Source: Alphaproteobacteria bacterium
Lineage (GTDB): Bacteria > Pseudomonadota > Alphaproteobacteria > Ferrovibrionales > Ferrovibrionaceae
Assembly: GCA_947473805.1 (NCBI GenBank)
Contig: CANJGB010000026.1
Location: 1 to 49,973, forward strand
Length of the DNA: 49,973 nt
Direction of reading: 5' to 3'
Every line of letters starts with the position of its first letter. Position 1 is the stretch's first letter. A model generated the notes under the pieces. It was not told where the DNA came from and did no database searches. It saw only the letters and a list, made by a program, of their open reading frames with translations. Below, piece after piece: positions 1 through 8,516 of the stretch. Made by a program: the position numbers and the translations under genes.

Positions 1-109
1 CCAGAACCTTCGTGATCGCTGCCGTCAGCGACGTCTTGCCATGATCGACGTGGCCGATCGTCCCGATGTTGCAGTGCGGCTTGTTCCGCTCAAACTTTGC
101 CTTGGACAT
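1..109 (-). CDS. tuf: Elongation factor Tu, N-terminal part (runs off the left edge)
   Basis: Read on the minus strand from an ATG at 107-109, the codons give [20 protein letters not shown] followed by [16 protein letters not shown]. This is the start of EF-Tu with its G1 P-loop (GHVDHGKTS). EF-Tu is the GTPase that delivers aminoacyl-tRNA to the ribosome. Only about 36 codons are in the window. It lies downstream of tRNA-Tyr and tRNA-Gly on the same strand, the tRNA-tuf order well known from proteobacteria, so it may be read through from the tRNA promoter. Identity is certain; the rest of the gene is outside the window. Confidence 0.97.
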   Translation of the reverse strand, partial: MSKAKFERNKPHCNIGTIGHVDHGKTSLTAAITKVL

Positions 110-178
110 CTATCTCCAACCTTTTCCTGCGATCCGAATGTAACTGGCCTGGCCGGCCGACTTTCATCAACTTCAGTC

Positions 179-252
179 TGGAGCGGGTGGCGGGAATCGA
201 ACCCGCGTATCCAGCTTGGAAGGCTGGGGCTCTACCATTGAGCTACACCCGC
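179..252 (-). tRNA. tRNA-Gly (anticodon TCC)
   Basis: The minus strand folds into a full cloverleaf: acceptor GCGGGTG, D-loop AGCTCAATGGTAGAGC, anticodon arm CCAGC-CTTCCAA-GCTGG and T-arm GCGGGTTCGATTCCCGC. CCA is encoded at 179-181. It lies 69 bases upstream of tuf and 52 bases downstream of tRNA-Tyr. Confidence 0.97.
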
Positions 253-304
253 CGTTTCTCGTTCTTTCTTCCTGCCGTGTCGCGTCAACCGATCCTGTCG
301 ATGG

Positions 305-390
305 TGGTGGAGGGGGCTGGATTCGAACCAGCGTAGGCATAAGCCAACGGATTTACAGTCCGTCCCCTTTAGCCACTCGGGCACCCCTCC
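305..390 (-). tRNA. tRNA-Tyr (anticodon GTA)
   Basis: The minus strand gives a class II tRNA with a long variable arm: acceptor GGAGGGG, anticodon loop CTGTAAA (anticodon GTA) and T-arm GCTGGTTCGAATCCAGC, with CCA encoded at 305-307. Length is 86 bases including CCA. It precedes tRNA-Gly and tuf and is probably transcribed with them from the promoter at 428-455. Confidence 0.97.
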
Positions 391-427
391 GTATCACGAC
401 CGAACAAGCGCCGTAGAACGGTGCCGC

Positions 428-455
428 ACTATCGATTTCCGCTGCCACTTGTCAA
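428..455 (-). promoter_or_regulatory. Probable sigma-70 promoter of the tRNA-Tyr/tRNA-Gly/tuf unit
   Basis: On the minus strand a perfect -35 hexamer TTGACA (450-455) is followed after 16 bases by GATAGT (428-433), four of six matches to the -10 consensus. The predicted start near 421 would leave a leader of about 30 bases before the tRNA-Tyr 5' end at 390. This is a sequence match only. Confidence 0.6.
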
Positions 456-560
456 ACCAAAATGTCTCAAAAAGCGTCAACACCGCCGCGACGGGACTGT
501 GGGGCAGCCGCCGAGAGAGCGATGTTGTTGCTTTTCAAGCGCCATCATATAAGGGCAAGC

Positions 561-1466
561 ATGAACAGGCGCAAGCAAATCCGGCAGCCCCGCGCAACCT
601 CTGGCGCACCCCTGAAAAAAGGCAAATTTCCGGCGGATTCCCGCCCCCGGAAGGAGGCGCCAAAGGTCGATCCAACCCCATCGCCGGACCCGCGTCCGGT
701 GGCGGTGTCCGAGCGCGCACCGCGGCGCGGCGACCGTTCGGCCGGCGGGCCGTCCGGCGGGCACTGGATTTACGGCACCCACGCCGCCAAGGAAGCCCTG
801 CTGAACCCCGAGCGCCACGCCAAGCGGGTGCTCGCCGTGAAGGAAAGCGAATCCGGCAAGGGACTGAAGGATTCCCCCCTGCCGGTCGAGTGGGTCGACC
901 GCAACCGGCTGGACCAGATCCTGGGCCATCAGGCCGTTCACCAGGGTATTGCCGTCCTGGTCGATGCCCTGCCCGAACCCGATTTCGATGCCGTGTGCGA
1001 GCCGGTCGCCGGCCAGAAGAACGTCGTCCTCCTGCTGGACCGGATCACCGATCCGCACAATGTCGGCGCCATCCTGCGCTCGGCGGCGGCGTTCGGCGCC
1101 CGCGCCGTGATCATGACCGACCGCCACAGCCCCGAGGCCACCGCGACTTTGGCCAAGGCCGCCTCCGGCGCACTGGAAAAAGTGCCCCTGCTCCGGGTCA
1201 CCAACCTGGCCCGGGCGCTCGACGACATGGCCGACCTCGGATATTGGCGTATCGGGCTGGACGGCAAGGCCGAGATGACGCTCGACCAGGCAACACATGA
1301 CATCAACAATGTCGCCTTAGTCCTTGGTGCAGAAGGCGAAGGAATGCGCCGCCTGACCACTGACAAATGTGACCGGATGGCCCGTCTGCCGATCCGGTCT
1401 GCGGTGGAAAGCCTGAATGTGTCGAATGCCGCGGCCGTCGCGCTCTATGCGGTTTCGAGCAAATAA
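561..1466 (+). CDS. rlmB: 23S rRNA 2'-O-ribose methyltransferase of the RlmB/TrmH (SPOUT) family
   Basis: This family transfers a methyl group from S-adenosylmethionine to a ribose 2'-OH, in RlmB at G2251 of 23S rRNA. The N-terminal 50-60 residues are basic and proline-rich. Then come the substrate-binding domain (HWIYGTHAAKEALLNP onward) and the SPOUT knot with motif 1 (DRITDPHNVGAILRSA), motif 2 (VLGAEGEGM) and motif 3 (IRSAVESLNVSNAAAVALY). I chose the ATG at 561 (MNRRKQIRQ), which has an AAGG about 7 bases upstream; an in-frame ATG at 462 would add 33 residues that look non-coding. It ends 12 bases before a convergent gene. The exact methylated base is inferred from family membership. Confidence 0.9.
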   Translation: MNRRKQIRQPRATSGAPLKKGKFPADSRPRKEAPKVDPTPSPDPRPVAVSERAPRRGDRSAGGPSGGHWIYGTHAAKEALLNPERHAKRVLAVKESESGKGLKDSPLPVEWVDRNRLDQILGHQAVHQGIAVLVDALPEPDFDAVCEPVAGQKNVVLLLDRITDPHNVGAILRSAAAFGARAVIMTDRHSPEATATLAKAASGALEKVPLLRVTNLARALDDMADLGYWRIGLDGKAEMTLDQATHDINNVALVLGAEGEGMRRLTTDKCDRMARLPIRSAVESLNVSNAAAVALYAVSSK

Positions 1467-1478
1467 GTACTATTTAAA

Positions 1479-2663
1479 TCAGGCATTTACCTTGCCATCC
1501 TCGCGTCCGGCCATAACCCGGGCGTAGAGTTCCATATCCAGCTCGTTGGTGCCCCACGAGTGCAGTTCCCGGACCTGCTTGGCCCGAAACGCCATGCTGC
1601 CGTTCTCGTGCTTCACGCGGGTCAGCTCCTCGTCCACCTCCATGGGCGGCTTGGGCATATCGCGCATGATGCAGCCGATGGCGGCGATCTGCCCCTGCAG
1701 CCCGGCGCCCTGGCTCTGGATCCAGTTGGTCGCATGTTGCGCCCAGCCATCAAGGGCAAACGAGATGCGGATACGCTCCTCGGCGACGCCGCGCAGCAGC
1801 GTCTGATGTTCTAATTCACTGGTGTAGCTTTTCTCGTCAAGTACCTGACGACGAAGGATTTCTGCCCGGGCGTGCGCATACAGCATGAAGGTCATCGTAT
1901 TGGCGCACACCAGGTTGATGTCCTCCTGCAGCTCGATGGGCTGGTCGCGCCCGAAGAAGCGCAGTTCGTCGTGCAGGCCCTCGACCCGGCGGAACTGGCG
2001 GCTGAGATAGCCGACCGTGCCCATCTGGTCGCTGGTCACCAGCGAGCAGATCGGTGAGGCGAATTCCGCCGTCCGGTCCAGCCGCACCCGCAGTGTGTCG
2101 CCCGAAATTCCGGCATTGCGGGCCACGGCCGTGGCGATGATCCGCACCAGCTGGCGCAATTCGTCGGGCGATTTGTCAGCCAGCGTGAACAGGATATTGC
2201 CGGACAGATCGGCAAGCCCCGCCCGTTGTACCCGCTCGGCCACATGCCTGCCGAACAGGGCCACGACCTCAAGCAGGCTGCGCTGCAGATCGCGCTCGGC
2301 GGTCGCCAGTTCGAGCGTAGCCGCCTCGCGCTGGTTCGGGTCGCCATGCTCACGATCGGCGGACAGCCGAATTTCGTGCATCAGTATCGGATCGATATAG
2401 CCATCATAACGTTCAAACTGGGCCGTGATCAGATCGAACAAAACCCGGTCGTAACCTTCCAGGGGGCACCAGTTCGGCAGCGCCGTCCACGGCATGATCA
2501 TGTCGTTGTGGGACGACGCGCTCTCGCCGGCCCAGTTCGGTACCAGCGCTTCGAAGCGGGCCCCACCGTCGCGGGACTGCCGGCACCGGACAAAGGTCAT
2601 CCGCCGGTTCTTAAACCCGGCCAGGACTCCCCGTTCCTCGAAGGTGAGATAGCGGCGACGCAT
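1479..2663 (-). CDS. Unrecognised protein, 394 aa
   Basis: I do not recognise this family. The start MRRRYLTFEERG at 2661-2663 is favoured; an upstream in-frame ATG at 2726 would add 21 residues. The product is soluble-looking, with no signal peptide or membrane segment. Two long helical, charged stretches stand out (residues of about 110-200, rich in ATLELATAERDLQRSL-like heptads, and about 285-330). The segment between them contains DTLRVRLDRTAEFASP. The C-terminus is charged and ends near ELYARVMAGREDGK. Codon use and GC resemble the neighbours. It converges on rlmB and faces the small gene at 2810. No function is offered. Confidence 0.75.
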   Translation of the reverse strand: MRRRYLTFEERGVLAGFKNRRMTFVRCRQSRDGGARFEALVPNWAGESASSHNDMIMPWTALPNWCPLEGYDRVLFDLITAQFERYDGYIDPILMHEIRLSADREHGDPNQREAATLELATAERDLQRSLLEVVALFGRHVAERVQRAGLADLSGNILFTLADKSPDELRQLVRIIATAVARNAGISGDTLRVRLDRTAEFASPICSLVTSDQMGTVGYLSRQFRRVEGLHDELRFFGRDQPIELQEDINLVCANTMTFMLYAHARAEILRRQVLDEKSYTSELEHQTLLRGVAEERIRISFALDGWAQHATNWIQSQGAGLQGQIAAIGCIMRDMPKPPMEVDEELTRVKHENGSMAFRAKQVRELHSWGTNELDMELYARVMAGREDGKVNA

Positions 2664-2809
2664 TGATCCACTCTGGGCCAGGCGCCGTAAAATATGTGTT
2701 GAGAGATAGGCACGGAATGCGTGCATTCACGTTGAATGGCTCAGGGACTGGCACGCGCAATTTGAAATCTGCAGAAACCGTTTCCCCCGGGTCGAACCAG
2801 GAGCTTTGG

Positions 2810-3037
2810 ATGAGGGGCCGCACGTCACGACCAGGGCCGAACCGGCCGAAAGCAGGCGCCTGCCGGCGTATCGGTCGCGCCTTGACCCGGGCCCAGAACA
2901 CCCTGGAAGCCGCCTTCAACACGTGGGTCAACGCCACCACGCCAGGCGACGCCGACCGCGAACTGCTGGAACTCGATCTGCTCCGCCAGTGGCGTGACGA
3001 CCTGCGTCGCGGCGTGAACCTTCGCAAGGCGCACTGA
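2810..3037 (+). CDS. Small basic helical protein, 75 aa, unknown function
   Basis: The ATG at 2810 has a good AGGAG (2799-2803) about six bases upstream, which decides this start over a longer in-frame ORF from 2663. The product begins MRGRTSRPGPNRPKAG, a basic tail, followed by a predicted helical region (RALTRAQNTLEAAFNTWVNA, then ELLELDLLRQWRDDLRRG). It has no cysteine cluster, signal peptide or membrane segment. It lies alone between a divergent unknown gene and tRNA-Thr. I do not recognise the family. Confidence 0.6.
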   Translation: MRGRTSRPGPNRPKAGACRRIGRALTRAQNTLEAAFNTWVNATTPGDADRELLELDLLRQWRDDLRRGVNLRKAH

Positions 3038-3094
3038 CAAGCGCGCCATGCCGCTTGGCCACCCCGGCTGAATTTGGTACGTAGCGCGGCCCTT

Positions 3095-3169
3095 GCCGGG
3101 TTAGCTCAGCGGTAGAGCAGCGGTTTTGTAAACCGAAGGTCGGGGGTTCAATCCCCTCACCCGGCACCA
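3095..3169 (+). tRNA. tRNA-Thr (anticodon TGT)
   Basis: The plus strand gives acceptor GCCGGGT, D-arm AGCTCAGCGGTAGAGC, anticodon loop TTTGTAA (anticodon TGT) and T-arm GGGGGTTCAATCCCCTC, ending in an encoded CCA at 3167-3169. It is oriented away from the tRNA-Tyr/Gly pair and is followed by the convergent cupin gene. Confidence 0.95.
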
Positions 3170-3186
3170 GCCCCACCATCCGCGGA

Positions 3187-3672
3187 CTAGTACGGCCGGC
3201 CATCCTTGTGGCTGTACACGCGCTTGCCATCGGGTCCCGGCGCGGCAACCAGGTCATCGCGCGGATAAACCGCCTCATCCCCGGCCGTGCGGTCGCCAAT
3301 CTCCAGGTAGACGACGTCGCGGTCGCTCCGGTTGACCAATTGGTGCGCTGTGCCCTGCGCGGGAAACCCGGCGCACATGCCAGCCGTCAGCACGACCTCG
3401 GCGGTCTCCGTGACGAGCGTCGCCTCGCCTTCGAGGATAAAGACCATTTCGTCCTGCCGGCTGTGCCGGTGCATCAGCGCTGATTCGCTGCCCGGGGCCA
3501 GCCGGGTCAGGTTCACGCCGAAGTTCTTGATCCCGAACAGTTCGCCCAGCTGGCGCTTCTCCCGCTTCGCCATGCGGGTGAAGAACGGCTCAGGATATGT
3601 CGAGGGCTTGGTGCTCAGTGGCGCCGACAAGGCCACGACAGCAATCGGTTTTGGCGCTCTGCTTTCGCTCAT
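3187..3672 (-). CDS. Cupin-domain protein
   Basis: This is a single-domain cupin of about 161 aa starting MSESRAPKPIAVV at 3670-3672; an upstream in-frame start at 3726 is possible but its extra residues look non-coding. The metal-site motif is visible as HRHSRQDEMVFILEGEA, and motif 2 as GTAHQLVNRSDRDVVYLEIGDR. The C-terminus (YPRDDLVA...DGKRVYSHKDGRPY) resembles the many small cupins annotated as sugar- or ectoine-type binding proteins, often with a closing 'shkDG.py'. The substrate is unknown. It is convergent with tRNA-Thr (17 bases apart). Confidence 0.8.
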   Translation of the reverse strand: MSESRAPKPIAVVALSAPLSTKPSTYPEPFFTRMAKREKRQLGELFGIKNFGVNLTRLAPGSESALMHRHSRQDEMVFILEGEATLVTETAEVVLTAGMCAGFPAQGTAHQLVNRSDRDVVYLEIGDRTAGDEAVYPRDDLVAAPGPDGKRVYSHKDGRPY

Positions 3673-3777
3673 CGGTTCTGCCCGCTGGCTGCCTTGGGCG
3701 GCAAGCTTGCCATAGGACCGAAGCAACTCAAGCTGAAACGCGGCCTGGCGCCCCGCGCCACCGCCGGCAAGCGATGC

Positions 3778-3987
3778 TCAGCTTTCGATCAGCTTGAAGC
3801 GGGTCTTGTCGAGCAGGACTTCGGCCGACAGGGTTTTCGTGATGCTGGCGTCGCGTGCGTTGACCAGCTGGACGTGGGCGACATGCTCGCCGGGAAACCC
3901 GATCAGCCGCACAACCTGCCAGGTAAAGCCGCCGCGCTGGTCAAACTTCTGGCCGGGGACGATGTCGTTAACGGTAAATTTGGCCAT
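3778..3987 (-). CDS. Small conserved-looking hypothetical protein, 69 aa
   Basis: The start MAKFTVNDIVPGQ at 3985-3987 is the last sensible ATG; a longer in-frame ORF reaches 4098 but its first 37 residues overlap soeC and look non-coding. The product is a predicted beta-rich small domain (KFDQRGGFTWQVVRLIGFPGEHVAHVQLVN) with no signal or membrane segment. It lies 47 bases downstream of soeC on the same strand, so it could be co-transcribed with the sulfur operon, but nothing in the sequence ties it to sulfur metabolism. Confidence 0.6.
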   Translation of the reverse strand: MAKFTVNDIVPGQKFDQRGGFTWQVVRLIGFPGEHVAHVQLVNARDASITKTLSAEVLLDKTRFKLIES

Positions 3988-4034
3988 GTGAATCTTACTA
4001 TAAGGTCTCCGTGCGGGCGTCGCCGCGCGGCAAG

Positions 4035-4928
4035 TCATACAACATTCGTGCCGTAGTACAACATCACTGTATGACGCGCCTCGGCGAAGAACAGCCAACG
4101 CTCAACCAGAAGACCTATGAGCGCCGAAAGCGCCGCAATTATGGCGAATGGCGTGACCAGAAATGAGACAAGCAACAGCAGCCCCGGCACGATGGCCCCG
4201 AGCAAGAGGGCAAGCCGACGCAACCGTGCCGCATGCTTGCGCGCGATGCGGAACCCCATCTCGCGTTGCAGGTAGTTCTCCTCGGTGTGCGGCGGGTCCA
4301 GCGGCCGCACGGTGCCCAGCTTGCCAAGGCCCGTCGCGCTGCCGATATCGGGCCCGGTTTGCGGCCGGTCGATGGAGCGCCAGTAGAACAGCTTGACCGC
4401 TGCCCAGGCTGCGAGCGCGACCAGCGCAGCCACGCGTCCCGCAACACCGGCGTCAAGCGCCGCCCAGACCGCCGCTCCCGACGCGAATGCCCCCGCGAGA
4501 TAGCCGGGTACAACCCACGGATCGCGCCACTGCCGCACCGGTTTGATCGTGGCATAGATCATCGCGGTCGCCACGACCGTTGCGACGGCCAGCAGCAGCG
4601 CAACCACGGCGGCAAACATGGCCAGCACCCACTGCCAGTACAGCGCGGCGAAGAACCAAAGGCAGACCGGCACCGTGGCCGCGGCCAGTATCCCCTCACG
4701 CGACAGCCATGAGGAACGCCCCTGGCTGAACGCCCGCCATGCGCGCTCCGGCCGGCCGAGATGGAAGGTCGAGCTCAACGTGCCGCCGCCGATCAGCGCC
4801 AGCGCAAGTACGCCGGACAGAAGCGATGGCTCCGCCCCCAGCAGCAAGGCGATTGCAGCAATGCCGAGCAAGCCGAAACCCGCGCCGGAGGCGACCGTGA
4901 AAAAGATGACTGAATAGGCGGGATGCAC
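4035..4928 (-). CDS. soeC: DmsC-family membrane anchor, probable sulfite dehydrogenase subunit SoeC
   Basis: This is a 297-residue integral membrane protein with about eight hydrophobic segments, typical of the DmsC quinone-binding anchors of molybdoenzymes (SVIFFTVASGAGFGLLGI at the start, HLGRPERAWRAF after the second helix). It starts at a GTG (4926-4928), 15 bases after soeB. It would attach the SoeAB heterodimer to the cytoplasmic face of the membrane and pass electrons to quinone. The DmsC family assignment is firm. The substrate assignment rests on the operon: SoeA has no Tat signal and tusA is upstream. The alternative is another DMSO-reductase-type complex. Confidence 0.8.
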   Translation of the reverse strand: MHPAYSVIFFTVASGAGFGLLGIAAIALLLGAEPSLLSGVLALALIGGGTLSSTFHLGRPERAWRAFSQGRSSWLSREGILAAATVPVCLWFFAALYWQWVLAMFAAVVALLLAVATVVATAMIYATIKPVRQWRDPWVVPGYLAGAFASGAAVWAALDAGVAGRVAALVALAAWAAVKLFYWRSIDRPQTGPDIGSATGLGKLGTVRPLDPPHTEENYLQREMGFRIARKHAARLRRLALLLGAIVPGLLLLVSFLVTPFAIIAALSALIGLLVERWLFFAEARHTVMLYYGTNVV

Positions 4929-4943
4929 GATGGACCGGTCGGT

Positions 4944-5672
4944 TCAGCGGGTAAGCAGCCGGTCGACCCAGCGCAGGAAGAATCCGGCCTGGTCGATGGC
5001 GGCCGTTTCGGTCGCGAGGCTGGCCAGTTTCATCTGCCGTTTCGGCGGCAGGTACTTGTTGACCGGGCGGTAGCCCAGCTCCGGCATCAGGTCGAATCCC
5101 TCGCGCTCCTTCACCGTGCGGCTGACATGACTGTCAGGATCGCCCAGGTCGCCGAACAGGCGCGCACTGGTCGGACAGACCTGGACGCAGGCCGGCACGC
5201 GGTCGGCGGGCACCATGCTGTCGTTATAGATTCGATCAACGCACAGCGTGCATTTGCGCATGACGCCCTCGACGGCGTCGAACTCGCGCGCGCCATACGG
5301 GCACGCCCAGGAGCACAGCTTGCAGCCGATGCACAGATCCTCGTCGACCAGTACGATACCATCCTCGGCCCGCTTGTAGGACGCGCCGGTGGGGCAGACG
5401 GTGACGCAGGCCGGCTCGGCGCAATGCAGGCAGGATTTCGGGAAGTGAACCGTGCAGCCATCGGCGCCATCGCCGACCTCGTAGCTGTGCACGCGGTTGA
5501 ACCACACGCCGGACGGCTTCGCGCCATAGGGATCGGTATCGCTCAGCGGCCCTGACGCGCCGCCATCGTTCCACTCCTTGCACGCCGTCGCGCAGGCATG
5601 GCACCCGACGCAGCGGTCGAGATCAATGACGAGGCCGAGTTGCACCTTCGATGGCGGCGGCAGGCTGGTCAT
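4944..5672 (-). CDS. soeB: Four-cluster ferredoxin subunit, probable SoeB
   Basis: This 242-aa protein carries the cysteine patterns for four 4Fe-4S clusters: CVGCHACATAC at residues 21-31, CLHCAEPACVTVC, CIGCKLCSWAC, and the split CTLC...CVQVC. It has no Tat signal. It belongs to the DmsB/PsrB/SoeB family, the electron wire between the molybdenum subunit and the membrane anchor. Its ATG (5670-5672) overlaps the TGA of soeA as ATGA, so translation is coupled. The soeA-soeB-soeC order is that of the sulfite:quinone oxidoreductase operons known from Allochromatium and roseobacters. Confidence 0.85.
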   Translation of the reverse strand: MTSLPPPSKVQLGLVIDLDRCVGCHACATACKEWNDGGASGPLSDTDPYGAKPSGVWFNRVHSYEVGDGADGCTVHFPKSCLHCAEPACVTVCPTGASYKRAEDGIVLVDEDLCIGCKLCSWACPYGAREFDAVEGVMRKCTLCVDRIYNDSMVPADRVPACVQVCPTSARLFGDLGDPDSHVSRTVKEREGFDLMPELGYRPVNKYLPPKRQMKLASLATETAAIDQAGFFLRWVDRLLTR

Positions 5673-8464
5673 GCGCGCACCTTGGCCCGCCGGGGCAGGC
5701 CGGGCAGTGCTGGCAGCGCGGGCAGACGATCATCCGTCACTTCGTTGGCGCGGCACTTCACCAGCCGCACCCGCAAGTCGTACCAGGCCGCCTGCCCCGT
5801 CACCGGGTCGGCATTGGGCGCTCCATCGCGGTGCGTCGGAATCAGGTGGTTGAGCAGGAAGCCGTTGGTCGCCTCGGGCGCGTCGGGCGCCAGGTTCCAC
5901 GCGCCGGCCCGCTTGCCGACCGCGTTCCACGTCCACACCGTGTGGGTGTTGCAGCCTTCCATCAGGCGCAGCTGCGCACGCACGCGGCCGGTGGTGCTTT
6001 CGATCCACACCCAGTCGCCATCGGCCAGGCCCTGCATCTCGCCGGCGATGCGGCTCATGTACAGGAAATTGCGCGCGAGGATCTGCCGCTGCCAGGCGTT
6101 TTGCGAATCCCACGAGTGGTACATGATCATCGGCCGCTGGGTGATCGCGTGCAGCGGAAAGCCCTCGTCACCGTTTTCCGATCCCGGCGGCGCCCAGAAC
6201 GGCAGCGGGTCGAACGCGGCCGCAACACGATCACGTGCGTCTTGCGGCGGCACCACGTCGCCATGACCTTCGGCGGCCAAACGGAATTTCTGCAGCGGTT
6301 CGCTGTAGAGCTGGAAGACAATAGGATCGGCACGGTCGAGAAAACCCATGCGCACCGCCCAGTCGAGATAGGCCTTGTTGGCGTGCTTGAAGTATTGCTG
6401 CTCGGGCGCCAGTTCGTGCCGCCAGAAACAGCCATTGGCGATATAGGCGTCGAGCTGCGCCGGGTTCGGCGCGCCCCTGCCCTCACGGTCGCCACGCAGG
6501 CCGCGCCAGCCGGCCAGCATGCCGATGCCGGGCCTGCGCTCGTGCCGCACCATGTAGTCAGCAAAGTCAGCGTATAGCGGCGTGCCATTGGCCGCCGTCA
6601 TGCCGGGCAAGCCAAGCCGCGCGCCGAGGTCGAGCAGCACAGACTGGAACGGCCGCACGTCGCGGTCGAGATCGATCACCGGCTGGCGGATGGAATCCGC
6701 GACGCCATCGGCGTCGCTGATCGGCCGGTCCAGCAGCGAGATGCAATCGTGCCGTTCAAGATAAGTCGTGTCCGGCAGGACCAGGTCGGCATAGGCGACG
6801 GTCTCGGAGAAAAACGCGTCGGAATAGATAATGTGCGGGATGCGGTAGTCGCCGGTCGCCGGGTCGCGGTCAGTCAGCATTTTTGCCGTCGCCGGCACAT
6901 CCATGGACGAATTCCAGCCCATGTTCGCCATGTAGAGGAACAGCGTATCGACCGGATAGGGATCGCCCGCCCAGGCATTGGCGATCAGCATGTGCAACTG
7001 CCCATGCGCCGCCAGCGGCGCGTCCCACGAGAAGGCCTTGTCGATCCGCACCGGCGTACCATCGCCATCCAGCAGCAGGTCAGCCGGCCCTGTCGGGTAG
7101 CCGAGAGGCGGTCCGCCCTTCAGCGCGCGGTTCGGCGCGGTGTCGCCACCCGGCTTTACGGCTGGCGGCGCGGGCTTCGGATAGGGCGGCTTGAAGCGGA
7201 ATCCGCCCGGACAATCGATGGCGCCCAGCAGCATCTGCAACAGATGCAACGCACGGCAGGTGTGGAAGCCGTTGTCGTGCGCCGCGATGCCGCGCATGGC
7301 GTGGAAGCTGACCGGTCGGCCGGTGAACCGCTCGTGCCGGCGGCCGGTCCAGTCGACCCACGGCGTCTCGACCGTGATGGTCTGCTCGAACGCCACACTG
7401 GCCAGTTCGCGCGCCAGGCCGCGAATAGTCGCGGCGTCGATGTCGCAGCGCGGCGCGACCGCATCGGTGTCGTACTCCTCGCCGAGATAGCGGGCGGCCA
7501 TTAACTGGAAGGCCGGAACAACCCGGCGGCCATCCGGCAACGCGGCCTCGCCCGCCAGGCGCGGCGCAACATCGGGCAGCAGCGCGTCCGCCAACCGGCC
7601 ATTGGCGCCATCGAGGCACAGCGGCCGGCCTTCGGCATCGCGCGCGAACAGCCCATCGTCGGCCGCGCCGGGATCCTGGATCACCAGCCAGTGCGCGTTG
7701 GTGTAGCGCACGAGATATTCCGCATCGATCCTGTCGGCCAGCAGCAATTCGCGGATCAGCGCGCCGATCAGCAGGCCATCGGTACCGGGCCGGATGCCCA
7801 GCCACTGGTCGGCCACGGCGGAATAGCCGGTGCGGACCGGATTGACCGACACAAAGCGCGCGCCGTTTTTCTTCAGCTTGGCGATGCCCAGCTTTATGGG
7901 GTTCGAAGCATGGTCCTCGGCGACGCCGAACATGACGAACAATTTCGTCCGGTCAAAATCAGCCTCGCCGAACTCCCAGAACGAACCGCCGATGGAGTAC
8001 ATGCCGGCTGCGGCCATGTTGACCGAGCAGAAGCCGCCATGCGCTGCATAGTTCGGGGTGCCGAATTGTTCGGCCCACCAGCCGGTCAGCGCCTGGCTCT
8101 GGTCGCGGCCGCTGAAGAAGGCCAATCGTTTCGGATCGGTGCGGCGGATGTTCGCCAGCCAGCCGGTGGCGATCTCCAGCGCCTCGTCCCACTCGATCTC
8201 GCGGAACTGGTTGCTGCCGCGTTCGCCGGTGCGCAGCAGCGGCTTGTGCAGTTTGGCCGGCGACATCTGTTTCATGATGCCAGAGGCACCCTTGCCGCAC
8301 AGGACGCCCTTGTTCACCGGGTGGTCCGCATTGCCGGCGATGTAGCGCAGCTTGCCGTCCTTGAAATGGACGTCGATTCCGCAACGGCAGGCGCACATGT
8401 AGCAGGTGGTCTGCTTCACGCTGTCGGAAACGGGCGCGGAGAGGTTCAGGTCCCGGGGCGGCAT
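5669..8464 (-). CDS. soeA: Molybdopterin oxidoreductase, probable sulfite dehydrogenase catalytic subunit SoeA
   Basis: This 931-aa protein of the DMSO reductase family binds Mo/W-bis-MGD and one 4Fe-4S cluster through C21, C24, C28 (CYMCACRC) and C56 (GVLCGKG). The rest shows the normal family layout, including KLFVMFGVAEDHASNPIK and a C-terminal MGD-binding domain around HAITQRPMIMYHSWDSQNAW. There is no twin-arginine signal peptide, so the enzyme should stay in the cytoplasm. That separates it from exported DmsA and PsrA and fits SoeA, which oxidises sulfite to sulfate and feeds quinone. tusA lies 52 bases upstream. Substrate assignment is inference; family assignment is certain. Confidence 0.82.
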   Translation of the reverse strand: MPPRDLNLSAPVSDSVKQTTCYMCACRCGIDVHFKDGKLRYIAGNADHPVNKGVLCGKGASGIMKQMSPAKLHKPLLRTGERGSNQFREIEWDEALEIATGWLANIRRTDPKRLAFFSGRDQSQALTGWWAEQFGTPNYAAHGGFCSVNMAAAGMYSIGGSFWEFGEADFDRTKLFVMFGVAEDHASNPIKLGIAKLKKNGARFVSVNPVRTGYSAVADQWLGIRPGTDGLLIGALIRELLLADRIDAEYLVRYTNAHWLVIQDPGAADDGLFARDAEGRPLCLDGANGRLADALLPDVAPRLAGEAALPDGRRVVPAFQLMAARYLGEEYDTDAVAPRCDIDAATIRGLARELASVAFEQTITVETPWVDWTGRRHERFTGRPVSFHAMRGIAAHDNGFHTCRALHLLQMLLGAIDCPGGFRFKPPYPKPAPPAVKPGGDTAPNRALKGGPPLGYPTGPADLLLDGDGTPVRIDKAFSWDAPLAAHGQLHMLIANAWAGDPYPVDTLFLYMANMGWNSSMDVPATAKMLTDRDPATGDYRIPHIIYSDAFFSETVAYADLVLPDTTYLERHDCISLLDRPISDADGVADSIRQPVIDLDRDVRPFQSVLLDLGARLGLPGMTAANGTPLYADFADYMVRHERRPGIGMLAGWRGLRGDREGRGAPNPAQLDAYIANGCFWRHELAPEQQYFKHANKAYLDWAVRMGFLDRADPIVFQLYSEPLQKFRLAAEGHGDVVPPQDARDRVAAAFDPLPFWAPPGSENGDEGFPLHAITQRPMIMYHSWDSQNAWQRQILARNFLYMSRIAGEMQGLADGDWVWIESTTGRVRAQLRLMEGCNTHTVWTWNAVGKRAGAWNLAPDAPEATNGFLLNHLIPTHRDGAPNADPVTGQAAWYDLRVRLVKCRANEVTDDRLPALPALPGLPRRAKVRA

Positions 8465-8516
8465 CGGCGGCGATCATACCCAGCACGCGGGCAATTCCAC
8501 ACAAAATTATACGAAA

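Noticed and set aside
4035-8464. Reading soeABC as a DMSO reductase (dmsABC)
   Set aside because: The large subunit has no twin-arginine signal, and tusA heads the operon; exported DmsA would need the signal.
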